The notes beneath the pieces were generated by a model. The model saw only the letters and a list, made by a program, of their open reading frames with translations, was not told the origin of the DNA and searched no databases. A stretch of 64,000 nt of DNA from Liriodendron chinense (taxonomy: Eukaryota > Streptophyta > Magnoliopsida > Magnoliales > Magnoliaceae). A program made the position numbers and the translations under genes. The stretch covers positions 248,001-312,000 of the forward strand of contig ML058508.1 of assembly GCA_003013855.2 (NCBI GenBank), given 5' to 3'. Below are positions 45,201 through 57,960 of the stretch, piece by piece (position 1 is the first letter of the stretch; every line of letters begins with the position of its first letter).

Positions 45201-45880
45201 TTGTTACTATCAGAATACATGATCACGGACATACCTTCAAAAGCAATTAAGGGCCAAGCAATAGCTGATTTTTTGGCTGCACATCTCACACATGAAGAAA
45301 ATGGAATAGCGGACAATTTACCTGATGAGTATGTATTCCAAGTAGAAATCGCAGAACCATGACAAATTTATTTCGATGGTGCTGCAAGAACTACGGGAGC
45401 AGGTACAGGTGTGATTTTTATTAGCTCGTAAGGCGATCTTCTACCATATTCCTTCACGCTGGAACAACCTGCACGAACGATGAAGTGGAATACAATGCCC
45501 TTATCATCGGACTGGAAATTGCACAAGAAATGCAGATATAAACAGTCAGAAAATTTGGGGATTCTCAGTTGATAATAAATCAGTTGACAACGAAATACAA
45601 AATAAGAAAGCTAGAATTATTATCATATTGTTAGAAAGCGAGAAAACTATTTGAAAGTTTTCGAGACATTTCCATACAGTATGTGCCTCGCAGAGAAAAT
45701 GAAAAGATAAATGCACTTGTGAGCCTAGCAGCAGCCTTAACATGCACTATCAAAAGTCCTCTCCAAGTAACGATTGAAGAAAGAAGATTCTTACCTTTGG
45801 CAAAGACAAACAATTATGTTAATGAGGCTAAGCCTGTCTCTTGTTATGAAATAACAATGGAAGATTGGCGACAATCAATA
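45201..45880 (+). pseudogene. Tat-O archaeal-type RNase H
   Basis: The start is marked by IKGQAIADFLAAHL and, after a stop, IYFDGAARTTGAGTGVIF (45365-45425). This is the Asp-containing first motif of the second RNase H. The following frames are shifted (near 45430 and 45480), but NEVEYNALIIGLEIAQEM-like coding is recognisable across them. The end (YVPRRENEKINALVSLAAAL) is typical of the transition to integrase. Confidence 0.82.
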
Positions 45881-47117
45881 CTCGACTACTTGAAATATGA
45901 AATTTTACCAAAGGATTCCTCTGTGAAAGTACAAATAAGGCAAAGGGCGACGGAGTTTGTACTACTTCATGATACGTTATACAAAAAATCGTATAATGAG
46001 ATGCTACTAAGGTGCTTAGATGCGAATGAAGGTAGAAACATGCTACGAGAGGCCCACTTGGGGGAATGCGAGGCTCATTAGGCGGGCAGAAATCTCTTCA
46101 ATCGTGTACATCACATGGGATATTATTGGCCGACCATGTTCCAGGATGCTATAAATTTTGCAAAAAAGATGTCTTAAGTGTCAAATTCATGGTGATGTCA
46201 TTCATATGACACCCGAAGAACTTCATCAGACAGTCTCTTCATGGCCATTCGCTAGTTGGGGACTGGATGTAATCAATCCAATTAATCCATCATCTTCACG
46301 AGGGCGACAGTATATTCTGGCGGCTATAGATTATTTCTCCAAATGGACAGAAGCGGTTGCATTATGAAATGTGAAAGAGAGAGATGTGACAGATTTCATC
46401 AGACATACTATCATTTACAGGCATGAAGTACCTCAGAAAATTATCACAGATAATGGTACTCCTTTAAAAAACAAGAACATGGACAAGTTATGCCAGAAAT
46501 TCAGCATTAAACACTCTTATTCCATACCGTATTATCCAGTGGCAAACGGGTTAGCAAAAGCTTTCAACAAAACAATGGTCAAAATATTAAAGAAGACGAT
46601 GAGCGGAAATAAAAAAGATTGGGAAGAAAATTTACAAGAAGCATTATGGGCTTACAGAACGATGCATCGTACATTTATGAAAGCAACACCATATTCCTTA
46701 GTGTATAGAGTAGAAGCTGTACTCCCAATTGAAATACAAGTCGCCTCTTTAAGGGTAGCGGTGCATCAAGGTATCGCTAGAGAGAAAAATGCTAAACTCC
46801 GACTACGAGAGTTAAAAATGCTGGATGAAAGAAGACTTGCCGCACAACAACGCTTACAGTCATATCAAACTCAAATATCCACTTCATTTGATAAGATGGT
46901 AAAATATCGATCTTTTAAAAAAGGAGACCACGTAACAATGTTGAAGAGGCCCATTGTGATGACACGTAAGACAGGAGGTAAATTCAAACCCAAATGGGAT
47001 GGTCCGTATGTCGTCACTGAAGTTTTCTCAAATGGGGCTTACAGAATTGTAGGCCATGACGGAAAAGGAATCGGCATCTCAGTCAATGGCCAACATATCA
47101 AGAAATATTATCCGTAA
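45881..47117 (+). pseudogene. Tat-O integrase with catalytic Glu changed to Lys
   Basis: The zinc domain has LREAHLGECEAH and, in a shifted frame, KRCLKCQIHGD. The core has SWGLDVINPI (first Asp) and IITDNGTPL (second Asp). The position of the catalytic Glu reads NGLAKAFNKT, where related elements have NGQAEAFNKT. The codon at 46557-46559 is AAA. The C-terminal domain has FKPKWDGPYVVTEVFSNGAYRI and ends at VNGQHIKKYYP, the normal end of Tat integrases. Stops at about 46079 and 46365 are further breaks. Confidence 0.88.
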
Positions 47118-48490
47118 AGACGGATGTGGAATATTTTGATCACGAGAATCCCTGAAGATAAACGAGTATTCTCCCGATAAAAAAGGGGCAGGAAGAGTCA
47201 AGACATATACATTTATGATGCAAATATCAATGTATTGTTGAAAGAAAACAATGAAAAAGCTCACGAAGCATACTCTTTTTCTATTCAAAGTCTCTAACGA
47301 AGCCAATCTGAAGAAGCGGTTATCAGAGATTATCAAAAAGTTAAATAAAACAAACATCTCCTTCCGAAAGACCTTTATCGCCTTTAAATACAGCAGTCGT
47401 TCTCGAAACAAACTGCAGATAGGCAAAATAATTACACATATATAGAGGGGAAGGTCGAAAAGAGAAATGTCAAATTCACGAAAAAGATGATTACTAATAA
47501 ATGCTCCAATATGATGAAATCAAAGCGCTGAGAGCCAATTAAAGAGCTCCCCGAATGAGAATTCCCTTACAAGTCCGAAGAAGACTTTATGGGCAAATAC
47601 TTTACAGGCAGTAGAGAGAATAACCTTAAGGACAGAATATTTAAAGAAATCTTATAGGCCAACCTCATGCATGAGACCTACCGCTCCTATTACTACGGTA
47701 GCGCCACAAGGAACATGAAAAAGTATATAATTTTGTTCCTTGTGTATGGACTTAGTAGTATAGAAGTGAAGAAAAAGAGGGTTGCATTGCCTGCCGCTGA
47801 TCACGGCCAACCGTGCATAATCCTCCCCAAGTTTATGGGATCATTTTCGGTACTAATACATAGGACGGTTGAGATTCTCCTCCTATTATCGGACCAACGG
47901 CCATGAATTTGGTATCTAAGGTAGCTAAGAGAGCCGAAGTGGCCAACCAAAAGCATAAAACCTCTGAGTTCACCACCCTAGTAGCGTCATCAGGCCCCTC
48001 TGATGGATCGGTGGTATGGTAACTCCCCCATAGAGGAGTGTACTCCCTAAGGGCCACTTCCATGGCAGAGATGAGCACTCCATGAGAGTCAACCACACGT
48101 GAGATCGATGCTCCAAATATTCATGAGCTTAAACTGTGTTTCTATTAGAGGCATCTATTAACAATATCCCAGGATAATACCGCCAAAACAAATAACCTCT
48201 GAAATAATACAGAACTGTACATATAGCCACGAGCTAAAGAGACAAGGTTGCATAAGACTTGAAAAACATGATAGATGAAGACTGATTATTTTGATAGATA
48301 CTAATATTCAATATATGATCATATGCATACCAATAGAATGACTAATATTCATGATTGTTCATTCACTTCATATTTCAAAGATTTTTCCATACAAAAGAAT
48401 TATCAGAAATTAAATGCTGCAATGCATTCTTGAATTTCCTGACTAATTCGGGCATGACTTTGTGATAAAACTAATTCTGCATCCGCTATC
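47118..48490 (+). other. 3' region of Tat-O after pol
   Basis: A purine tract AAAAAAGGGGCAGGAAGAG lies at about 47179-47197. Short ORFs occur on both strands, for example 48096-47833 (minus), but none matches a domain I know. The stretch 47660-48110 is less AT-rich than its surroundings and could be a separate insertion. Confidence 0.45.
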
Positions 48491-50892
48491 ATCCTTTGAC
48501 AGTCAAGAACATTAGAAAGCTCCTGTTGCAGTAATCCATAATAGCTTGCTTCTCAGATAGCTCTTTTCCCTAAGAATCCAGCAAGCCTTTATTGGAACGA
48601 ATGTGAGTCCGTACAACTTTCAAAGCATCTTCCTCCTTCTATTTCTGAGCAGCAAGAGATGCCATCTGAGCATCAATAGAATTAATTTTCTCAATATGCT
48701 TCTATGCTTGTACTGTCAAAGATTCATATTCCGTTCGGTAGCGAGAAACCAAAGAGGAACGCTCCGTAACTTCAACAGCAAGATGAGAAAGTTCTGCTCC
48801 TTTACGCTCCAATGAAGGATCTGTCTCTACATTCCGACTGTCATCCAAAGAATTGACAGCTTCGGCAAACTCATTAGTAGACCGCTCCAAGAAAGATATA
48901 TCATTTTCGCCAGGCCAGCAGAAAATTTCAGGAGAGACTAAGATTCTGGTAAATGACTCCATAAGTTGCGATTCCCTATGGTAGAGGCTATCCCATTTAA
49001 GCCAATTCGTATTGCTCCAATCTCAAAAGAAGGAAGGTTTTTAATAGCTTCAAAATCCAAGGGAAGATTAAACGGTGGTCTTTGGGTGGAACTGCTAGCC
49101 CAGAATTTATACCGTATATGAAAGAATGAGTGATATGATATACAAGCAAAGAAACGGCAAGTAGTATAAAAGAAATACATGCATACCAAGAGTAGGAGCA
49201 AGCCGGGGGTTTTGAATCGATGCTGATGAAGATTCTGCAGTGATATCCCCTTGAATGTTAATATTCAGAGTGGGTTCTTCACCCACAGAATCAAAAACCC
49301 ATAGAAGGAGGAATTGCAGATGTCTCTACAACAGGAATATCCGTCATGGGGGCAGAAGGTGGAATTACAGTTCAGAATAAGAAAAATGATAAAGTTAAAG
49401 GTTTCTCTCAAAAAAGGCAAAAGACTATTATTCAACCCAAAAGACTATTTTGTACCTGGATGAGAAGGGGGAATCATCTCCTATGCCTAAACAGAAGGAA
49501 TCCCAGCCTCTTTAGAAGAGGACACTTCTACAATTGTAGATCGATGGTCTAATTCATAAGGAGTCCGAAGAAGTTCACTGATTGTGAACATAGGTGACAA
49601 GGGATGTCGTTGTTGATGGGCAGGATCAGGGGAATACTGAAATGACTCATACAGAGGACCAAACCCTTTGGTTGCTAAATCCAAGGGAGTCGATGGAAGT
49701 TGGCCAGAACCATATGGACTGTCATCAGTAATCTGAAAATCCTCATCAGATCCTCTATTCACTTCATCAAAATCCTTGGCTGGAGGAGTTCCTTGACCAG
49801 TTGAGGATGAAATGTCATCATTACCTTCTTCTTCACCGGCAGAACCGCCAGAGTTACTGGTGCTGCGATTGTACTTGTCATCAGAATCGTTATTGGTCGA
49901 AGAAGAAGATGCAGTAGGTACTTGCTTTTGTTTCCCCCGGATATCAATACCAGTAGTAGTAGTCTTTTTCTGTGGAGGGGAAGAGGATATGTGTAAAGAG
50001 GTCTGTCTAGATACAGTAAAATCTTCAGGATAATGATCGAACTCTTCCAATGGAAAGTTGCCACCTGGAGTATTTGGCACTTATGAATGTCTCACTCGAT
50101 CTGAGGGAGTAGTGGGAGATTCTGATTGACCCTGCGCTTCTGAAGCAAGGGTAGGCGAAGGAAGATCCATAGAAGGTCGATTCTCTAGAACAAAGGCAAA
50201 TGGGCCAGCACCTGCAGATCCTTCTTTTTGTTTCCAAACTGATTGAACATTCGTTGCCTTGCCACTAGCAACCCATCCTTCTAAGGTGCCGAATGATTTA
50301 ATCCCCCTTATTGGTTCATCATAAGAGATGACATGACAATATCTCCCTATTGAAGGGGCTCTCTCTATTTCTTGAGAATATCCAATATGATCAATCTTCA
50401 AATTATCCGGCACTTATGGCGGAGGTACCCATATTGGACAGTTGACAGGGTGGTTATTCTGAACTAAATGATATTAATGTGCCCACCACCTCATCCATGC
50501 ATAAGAACTATGGACGATGCGTCTGAAATCGGGAATTATGAAGCATGCTTGGGTAGTTGTAGTTAAGAGCTGTTTCCAAATAAATACCCAGTTATAAGGG
50601 CCCACACCATAACTCCTCATCGGCCTAGTCACTGGTTCAGAAGACATAGGCATCGTCTGATCAAAACTGAATTGTCGAGCAAATCTGCTAGGATAATATG
50701 GTTCTCTCCAGAACTCATTGCTCTCTCTCAAAGGAAGTGGGCTTAAACAGATAGAGATGAGGAAACTCTTTTCCGTTGGGGACAATGAATCATCATCTGT
50801 AGCACCCTTATCATCAAGCCCTGAAGAGATAGGGAAATGGTTGAATATAAAAGCTTGTGTAGACTTGATTTTCTCCATCACCCACGGATAGG
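48491..50892 (-). pseudogene. Antisense gene of Tat-O: plant-mobile-domain-like protein with coiled coil
   Basis: This runs opposite to pol. One frame covers 50892 to 49487 (about 465 codons) with only three stops (50474, about 50411, 50081). The N-terminal part has EPYYPSRFARQFSFDQTMP and VGPYNWVFIWKQLL, which resemble the plant mobile domain (aminotransferase-like) of retroelement-derived proteins. The middle is Ser/Asp-rich and disordered. A coiled coil follows at 48962-48520 with RKGAELSHLAVEVTERSSLV. The open frame extends upstream of the Met at 50881 to the N5 insertion, so the gene start lies beyond Athila-N5. The same position and orientation as the antisense gene of Tat-N1 is notable, but the N-terminal domain type differs. 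Confidence 0.68.
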
Positions 50893-52141
50893 TGTTGAGC
50901 TCTTAATTTATGCATATTCTAAACCCGTTTCATCACATTTATGCATGATTTTTATGATTAAAGGACTAATCTAATGTTGTTTGTGATTATAGGAATGAGA
51001 GAGAGAGAAGTTATGAATTTGAATCTAAAAAGAGGCATTCGGACACTTTGAGGATCAAAGAGAAATCACTGAAAAGGAGCCTTGAAGAACTACATCAGAA
51101 GACCTGGATTCGCCAGAAGAAAAATAGCATTTCAACCATCACAGCAATCGGCCACCGGGCGCCCGACCAACACCTGGTCGAGCGCCCAAAATTCAGAGTT
51201 TAGATGTTGAAGACGCTAGACACTTTTGGACCTGACCGGGCGCCCGACCAACACATGACCGGGCACCCGGCGAACGACATAAGTGCGCAACTTTTTACAC
51301 AATTCTAAGGCGGTGTGTGGTTTTTCTTATAAAATGGCACATTGGCATCCTTCCTAAGGCATCCTAGAAGAGTTCTAAGTTCGTGGGGAGCAAGGGAGAT
51401 CATTGTGGAGCGACCGCAACTCTTCCAACTCCAATTTTTCTAGTTTTCTATACTTTTGATTAGTTTTTTCTTTTGTTTTTAGTTCAAGTATGACAATGCT
51501 TGGCTAAAACCTCTTAGCTAAGGCTAAGAGGTGAAGCTTGTAGCTAGTTTTCATATTGAATTTGTTTAATTCAAGTACCTTTACTTAAAGTTTGGATTTT
51601 TAAGTTCTAGTTTGAATAAAGTTGCTATTTTTGGATTTTTATGAGAGTTCATGTGCTTTGGACATGGGTTCCTTGCAATTCTCTGAGATTATCATGTTTA
51701 GATTGGTTAGATTCGAATTGTAGTAACCCTAGAGCATACCATAGTCTCTTGGCATGGTTGTTACTTTGAAGGCTACATATTTTGAATTCTATGTACTTCA
51801 TTAGAGCTAGAATCTTATTTTCTGACTTAAGTGGGATTGTTTGTGTTTGAATGCTTAATCTTCCAACTAGATGAGAGATAGAACTTTGAATCTAGTTGTG
51901 TTTATGCTTGGATGAATGAATTCACATGGAACTATTACAAGTGGATCCTTGAAGCTTTAGTTCCATTAATTAATTGATTTTTACAAAAGTTACTATTTTT
52001 CTTAAGTTTTCAAATTAAATTCTGAAATTGTTGAAGTTGCTAAAATAGTTTGAATTGGTTTACCATAATTTCCTGTGGATCAACCTCGCTCTTACCAAGA
52101 TTATTACTATATCGCAGCCTTGCACTTGAGGCGAGTGAACA
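50893..52141 (+). repeat. Athila-N5 5' LTR (1249 bp) with CGGGCGCCCG palindromes
   Basis: It runs from TGTTGAGCTC to GCGAGTGAACA. TATAAAA is at 51328-51334. At 51150-51280 the motif is CCGGGCGCCCGACC, with a 13 bp inverted repeat at about 51157-51187 (12 of 13 paired), instead of the GACCGGTC of the other Athila LTRs. The array ends about 50 bp upstream of TATA. Confidence 0.92.
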
Positions 52142-52147
52142 AGTTTT

Positions 52148-52165
52148 TGGCGCCGTTGCTGGGGA
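52148..52165 (+). promoter_or_regulatory. Primer-binding site of Athila-N5 (tRNA-Asp type, one mismatch)
   Basis: TGGCGCCGTTGCTGGGGA differs by one base from the N2 site and lies six bases after the LTR end. Confidence 0.9.
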
Positions 52166-52430
52166 ATCTAGGTTAAACGGTTCTAAATTATTTAAGTAGA
52201 TATAGAAGGAGAAGTAGTTAGGTTCTATTGTTTTCTTAGGATTAGTTTTTCTGAATTATAGAACTAACAAGGTTTGTTTTGTTTTGTAGAAAGTTCTTCT
52301 AGTTCAAGCAAATCGGGTACTATCCTTCCAACTTAAACTCTTTCAATTTTCAGTTTTTAGAATTTTATTTTATTTTCAGATTTTTATTTTTAGGACTTAG
52401 GATTAGTTTAGATTTTAGATTGTGTGGTTT

Positions 52431-53899
52431 ATGTCCCGTTGGGAACGTGACCACAACAATCGTCTCCAAACCGAAGGTGGTTTAGTTGGACCACTCTTCG
52501 TTCATAGACGAGTCTGAAAGTTCATAGAACATCGTGAAAATTTGAAAAGTATGGACCAAACTCCATTAGGGAATCCTCCCCACCCTACTCCAACCACAAA
52601 TGCAAATCATGAAGGAGTAGGAGAGAATGAGGTGTACAATGCTCCTCTAATGAGAGCTTTACGAGACTACCTACAACCGGCCCGTAAGACTACACCCTCT
52701 TGTGTGGTTTTACCAACCACTAAGGGGAACATTAATATAAAGCCAGGGGTAATTCAACTTTTGCCAAAGTTCCATGGGTTAGATTCTGACAGCTCATATC
52801 TACACTTGAAGGAGTTTGATGAAGTTGTTGCTACCTTGCAATACAATAATGTTTCAGAGGATGTCATCAAACTTAGATTGTTTCCCTTCTCATTGAAAGA
52901 AAGAGCCAGGAGTTGGCCCCATTCTCTTAGACCGCATTTGATAGGGTCATGGACTGAGATGACCTGAGAATTCTTGACAAAATTCTTCCCGGCTTATAAA
53001 ATAACACCCTTCGAAGATCGATAATGAACTTCATGGGAAAAGAGGGTGAGTCGTTCTTTCAAAGTTGGGAACAGTTTAAGGAACTCTTACTCACTTGCCC
53101 ACATCATGGATACGAAAGTTGGCGTATTATCAACTTCTTTTATGATGGATTAAACTCTAACATGCGCCAATTTATAGAGATGATGTACAATGGTGAATTC
53201 ATAAGCAAAAATCCAGATGAGGCAAGGAGTTACTTGGACATGTTGGCCGAGAATGCCCAATCTTGGGATACCTCGGACAAGTCTAGTAACCTCAAGCCTC
53301 CTCAACAAAAAGAGAAATGAGGGATTTACATCCTTAAGGAGGAAGATGATGTTAATGCCAGGCTAGCCAACCTCACAAGAAAAGTCGAGGCCATGAAACT
53401 TAGCAAGAGTGGAGTTTCTAAGTCCACGAAAGCCATTGAGAACGTATCTGGAATTTGTGCCGCTAATGTACACTCTACGCAAGATTGTCCCACAATTCCT
53501 GCGTTTCAAGAAGTATTACAAGAGCAAGCAAATGCCGCATATGGGTATCAAAGGCCTTTCAATGGACCGATAGGTAACACGTACAACTCTACTTGGAAGA
53601 ACCACCCAAATTTCAGTTGAAAGAATAATCCCACGGGTAATCCTACCAACTCTCAAGGAGGGCCACCTATGCAAAACATGGCCCCACTTCAATTCTCAAT
53701 GGAGGATACTCTAAAGGCATCTATGCAAGGGCAAACGCAAATAAATCAAACGAACCAACAAATGTTTCAAGAGCTTAAAGTCTCGGTTGATGAGATTAAG
53801 GGACGCTTGAATACTAGGGAAGGGACCTTTCCGGCCCAACCTTAGCCCAATCTTAAACAAGCACATGAAATAAGCATCCCTAATCTTCCCAACCAACCT
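52431..53899 (+). pseudogene. Athila-N5 gag
   Basis: The start is ATG at 52431 (MSRWERDHNNRL), homologous to MPHW in N2 and N3. A TGA at about 52515 and others at 52965 and 53320 interrupt it. Motifs: RDYLQPARKTTPSC, LLPKFHGLDSDS, IKLRLFPFSLKERARSW, CPHHGYESWRIINFF. A frameshift near 53005 joins the pieces. CGI..CAAN near 53455 replaces a zinc knuckle. The end has a coiled-coil-like Gln-rich stretch. The order is as in N2 and N3. Confidence 0.88.
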
Positions 53900-55054
53900 G
53901 TGGAGCAAGCCAAATCCGTCACCACTCTTAGAAGTGGTAAGAAAATTCATAAATCTATTCCAGTGAAGGCCAACAAGCCTAGTAATCCGGTAATTTATGA
54001 GAATGAAGATGGATCCAACTTAGCCCCACAAGAAACAGAAAGCGTTTTTAAGCCCATAGCACCATTCGCTTCGAGATTGGTTGCTCCAAAATCTCTCTCA
54101 AACTCTCTTGATATTCTAGAGATTTTTCGACAAGTCAAGGTCAACACTTCATTGCTTGACCCCATTAAACAAATTTCCTCTTATGCCAAGTTTCTAAAGG
54201 ACTTGTGCACAACCAAATGCAAATATAATGTGCAACAAAAGACCTTTTTAAATGAGCAAGTGAATGCCATTCTCACCCAAAAGAACCCTCCCCCCCCCCC
54301 CAAAAAAAAAATATATAAGGATCCCGGTAGTCCCTCAATCTCATGTATCATTGGAGACTACCGGATTGAGCGTGCATTGCTAGATTTGGTGGCAAGCGTA
54401 AATTTGATCACATACTCGATAAACGAGCAATTGGGCCTTGGTGAATTAAAACCCACCAAAACCACGTTGCAACTCGCTGATAGATCCATCCGAGAGGGAT
54501 GGTTGAGGATGTATTAGTCCAAGTCAACAAATTCTATTACCCAGTGGATTTTATCGTCATGGACACGCAACCGGTTATGGATTCTAACACTCAAATACCA
54601 GTAATTTTAGGCCGCCCATTCTTAGCTACATCAAATGCAATTATTAATTTCCAGAATGGGGTGATGCAATTATCCTTTGGGAACATGACATTAGAGGTGA
54701 ACGTGTTCCACATGTGCAAAAAGCAAAGGAATGAGGAGGAGGATGAGCTCTTCGAGGTAAACATGCTCGAATCCTTTGAGGAAGAGGAGCTCCTTCAACT
54801 TAAACCACTAGAAAATTTGGAGACATACTTGGCACACTTTGAAAATTATAAGGATCCCATCTTGATGATATTGTGCAAGCATTGAGTAGTGAGAAACCAC
54901 TAGTTGATACTAGCCGGTGGAGGCCTCATTTTGAAACATTACCACCAACTACATCAAAGCCTCTATCGTCAATATCAAGCCATCGAAACTTGACCTAAAA
55001 CTTTTACCATCCGAACTTAAATATATATATATATATATTTAAGTCAAGAGGAAA
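53900..55054 (+). pseudogene. Athila-N5 protease region
   Basis: Contains SYAKFLKDLC (end of gag) and the aspartic protease, with LLDLVASVNLITYS. The catalytic Gly of DLGAS is Val here. GLGELKPTKTTLQLADRS and VILGRPFLATSNAIINF follow; a small shift near 54495 divides them. A C12A10 tract at 54290-54311 lies in the coding region and gives Pro/Lys residues not seen in N2 or N3. An (AT)n run at 55021-55038 lies in the linker. N6 is inserted at 55055. Confidence 0.87.
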
Positions 55055-55520
55055 TGTAAGACCCGTACCCTAAATTACCCTCCGTACGTTTAGTTTTCGG
55101 TACCGGTACGTCCCGGACGGACCAGATTAGAGAGCCTTGATCGCGACCCTGATTTAGTACCACAACGACCTAAGACTTGTACCCTTGCGACCGCGCGAGC
55201 GCCACGATTCCAACGCCGCGCAGCACGCCTCATTGCGATACTCGGTGTGAAAGATGCGTACTTTTGTGTAATCCGAGGTGGGCCACGCAACGCGCGTGTG
55301 ACGTGGGCCCCACTTACACCAATCCCAACAACATGTCAAATCAATCACCATCACCCTCACCATATCCCTATCATTACCCTAGCCTACATACACCAACTCC
55401 AACCCATACCTCTCTCACCAAAGTCAACACCTCCCATGCCCTCTCCCATCATCATCATCATTATCTAGCCATCATCACAACCCATACCTCCCATGCTAGC
55501 CATTTCTAAGAAACCCCCAA

Positions 55521-55547
55521 CCCCCCCCCCCCCCCCCCCCCCCCCCC
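55521..55547. repeat. Poly-C run of 27 bases in N6
   Basis: It is followed after about 40 bases by a GA-rich microsatellite (about 55587-55695). Confidence 0.95.
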
Positions 55548-55586
55548 AATTTCCAAGCACCACTCGTCCATTACATTCCAAGGTTT

Positions 55587-55695
55587 GAGAGAGAGAGAGA
55601 GAGGGAGAGAGAGAGAGAGAGAGAAGAGAAAGAAGAGAGAGAGAAGTAGAGAGATTTAGAGGGAGATCAAGAGAGAGAAAGAGAGAGTTAGAGAG
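55587..55695. repeat. GA/GAGAGG microsatellite in N6
   Basis: Interrupted (GA)n sequence. It is responsible for low-complexity Ser/Leu frames on the minus strand, which are not genes. Confidence 0.93.
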
Positions 55696-55829
55696 ATTAA
55701 AGGAGGAGATCAAGCTTGGAGGACCCCGATCATCATCCGGACCGTCCGATCGGCAATCCAACCGTCCAACCATCATTATGAGTGCAATACTTCCCCCGTT
55801 TTTCTCGTTTATCTTTCATTTTCTTTCCT

Positions 55830-57960
55830 TGGGCCCACCTTGTGATGGGCAATGAGATGGATGGGCTGGATCATCCATGAATGGGTCCCACATACCTGTA
55901 TAATAATAATAATGATAATAAAAAAAAGGGAGTGAAGGAGGTGGCCGCTGAACAGCCAGCGTCCAGAGGACGCTGCTGCCCAGCAGCGCTGGGCGAAGCT
56001 TATTTGGGCGTTGACCGTGGGTCCCCACTCGTGGGACCCACCTTGATGCATGTATGTGATCCACGCCGTCCATTTGTTTCTCCAGCCCATTTTAGGGCTG
56101 GACACCAAAAATGAAGTAGATCCAGATCTCAGGTGGACCACACCATAGAAAAACAGTGGAGGCAAAGATGCCCACTGTCGAAACTTCCGTGGCCCACCGT
56201 GATGTTTGTGGACGAGATCACTAGTCCAATATTGGACTCTATGGGCTCCCCATGAGCTGGGAAACCTAATGAATGGATTGGATCTTCCCTAAGTGGGCCC
56301 CACCTGAATTAAACTAAGAGAAAAGAAACAAAAAAAAAAACAACACATAACGTCCAGACGCTGGACGTCACAGCGTCTGGGACGCTGGAACCGTCCAGCG
56401 TCAGGACGGCTGGAATGGGGTCCCCACTCGTGGGACCCACCTTGATGTTGTGTGTAATCCATACCGTCCATCTGTTTTCCCAGCTTGTTTTAGGGCCAGG
56501 GACCGAATATAAAGCCGATCCAAACCTTAAGCGGACCGCACCACATGAAAACAGCGAAGGTGATGATGTGCACTGCTGAAAATCCCTTGGCCCACCTTGA
56601 GGTTTCTAGATTGAATCAGGTACCCAAAATGGGGCTCATTGGGCCCACCATGAGATGGCCCAGCTGATGAACGAAGTGGATCAGTCCCATGTGGGCCCAC
56701 CTGATATGAGTGCAATAAAACAAAAAAAAAGAAGAAGAAAGAAAACAGGAAGAGGCAGCGTCACTGACGCTGGTAGTACCAGCGTCCAGGACGCTGGCTC
56801 ATGCCAGCTGGTGGCCCATCCGCGGGTCCCACCATGATGCATGTGCTGTAATCCACACCGTCCATCCGTTTGGGGAGATCATTTTAGGGCATGACTCCAA
56901 GATTGAGTCAGATCCAGGTCTCAAGGGGGCCCCACCACAGAAAACAGTAGGGACAATGGCCCTACCGTTGAAACATTCTTATGGCCCACCATGATGTTTA
57001 TTTGAGATCCAACCTGTTCATAAGTTCACACATACATGGAGGAAGGAAAAACAAAAATATCAGCTTGATCGAAACTGCTGTGGGCCCCACTTGTTGAGAG
57101 TATAAAAAAATAAAAAAATAAAATAAAATAAAATGTTGTTGCTGGACAGACAGCGTCCAGGGGACGCTGCTGCCAAGCAGCTTAGCCTATATGGGTATTG
57201 TCAATGGGCCCCACTCGTTGGGCCCACCTAGAATGTATGTGCTTTATCAATCCAGTCCATATGTTTTTCCAGCTCATTTTAGTGGCTGAGCCCAAAATTT
57301 AAGCACATCCAAATGTCAAGTGGGCCATGCCACAGGAACCAGTGGGAATAATGATCTCCACCGTTGAAATCTTCCCAGCCCTACAGTGATGTTTATTTGT
57401 CATTCAACCTGTTCATAAGATCACATGTATATGGGTAAATGGGAAAATAGAAATATTAGTTTGATTCAAAACTCTTGGGACCCATTTGGGTGCCACGCTC
57501 CAAGCAGCGCGCAGGTGGCCCACCTTGTGGGTCCCACCACGATGCATCTGTTTTATCTATGCCGATCATTTATTTTTCCATATTATTCTAGGGCCGTGGG
57601 CCCTCATAATGAGGTAAATACAAACCTCAAGTGGACCACATTGTAAGAAACCGTGGCCATTGATGCCCACCTTTGAAACCTTCCTTGGGGCCATTGTAAT
57701 GTTTATTTTTCCATCCAACCAAAGGTGATGGGGTTCAACTTTGGGCCCCACCTTGATGAATGTTGGGTATACCTTGTCGTTCTTCTTGGCAGGGATGTGA
57801 GCCCAGTTTTGAGTGGGCCACACGTAGAAAATAAGGGTGATTGAATGCTTACCATTGGAAACTTTACAGGACCCATCTGTTATGTTTATTTGCCATTCTT
57901 CTTGTTAATAAATCACTCAACCATGGGTAGGGTTCCACACGTATGGTGTGCGGGCCCCAC
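55830..57960. repeat. Diverged tandem array of about 395 bp units in N6
   Basis: Four phrases recur in order: GTGGGACCCACCTTGATG, CACCGTCCATTTGTTT-like, TTTTAGGGC and GTGGACCACACCA-like. Units begin near 56025, 56422, 56815 and 57209, then shorter partial units near 57510 and 57737. Several units are preceded by a short GC-rich hairpin (CAGCGTCC with GGACGCTG) at about 55960, 56345-56410, 56755-56810 and 57145-57180. The copies are clearly diverged, so the array is old. Confidence 0.8.

Noticed and set aside
55465..55776. Minus-strand ORF rich in Ser, Leu and Gly
   Set aside because: It is a translation of the GA microsatellite and the poly-C run.
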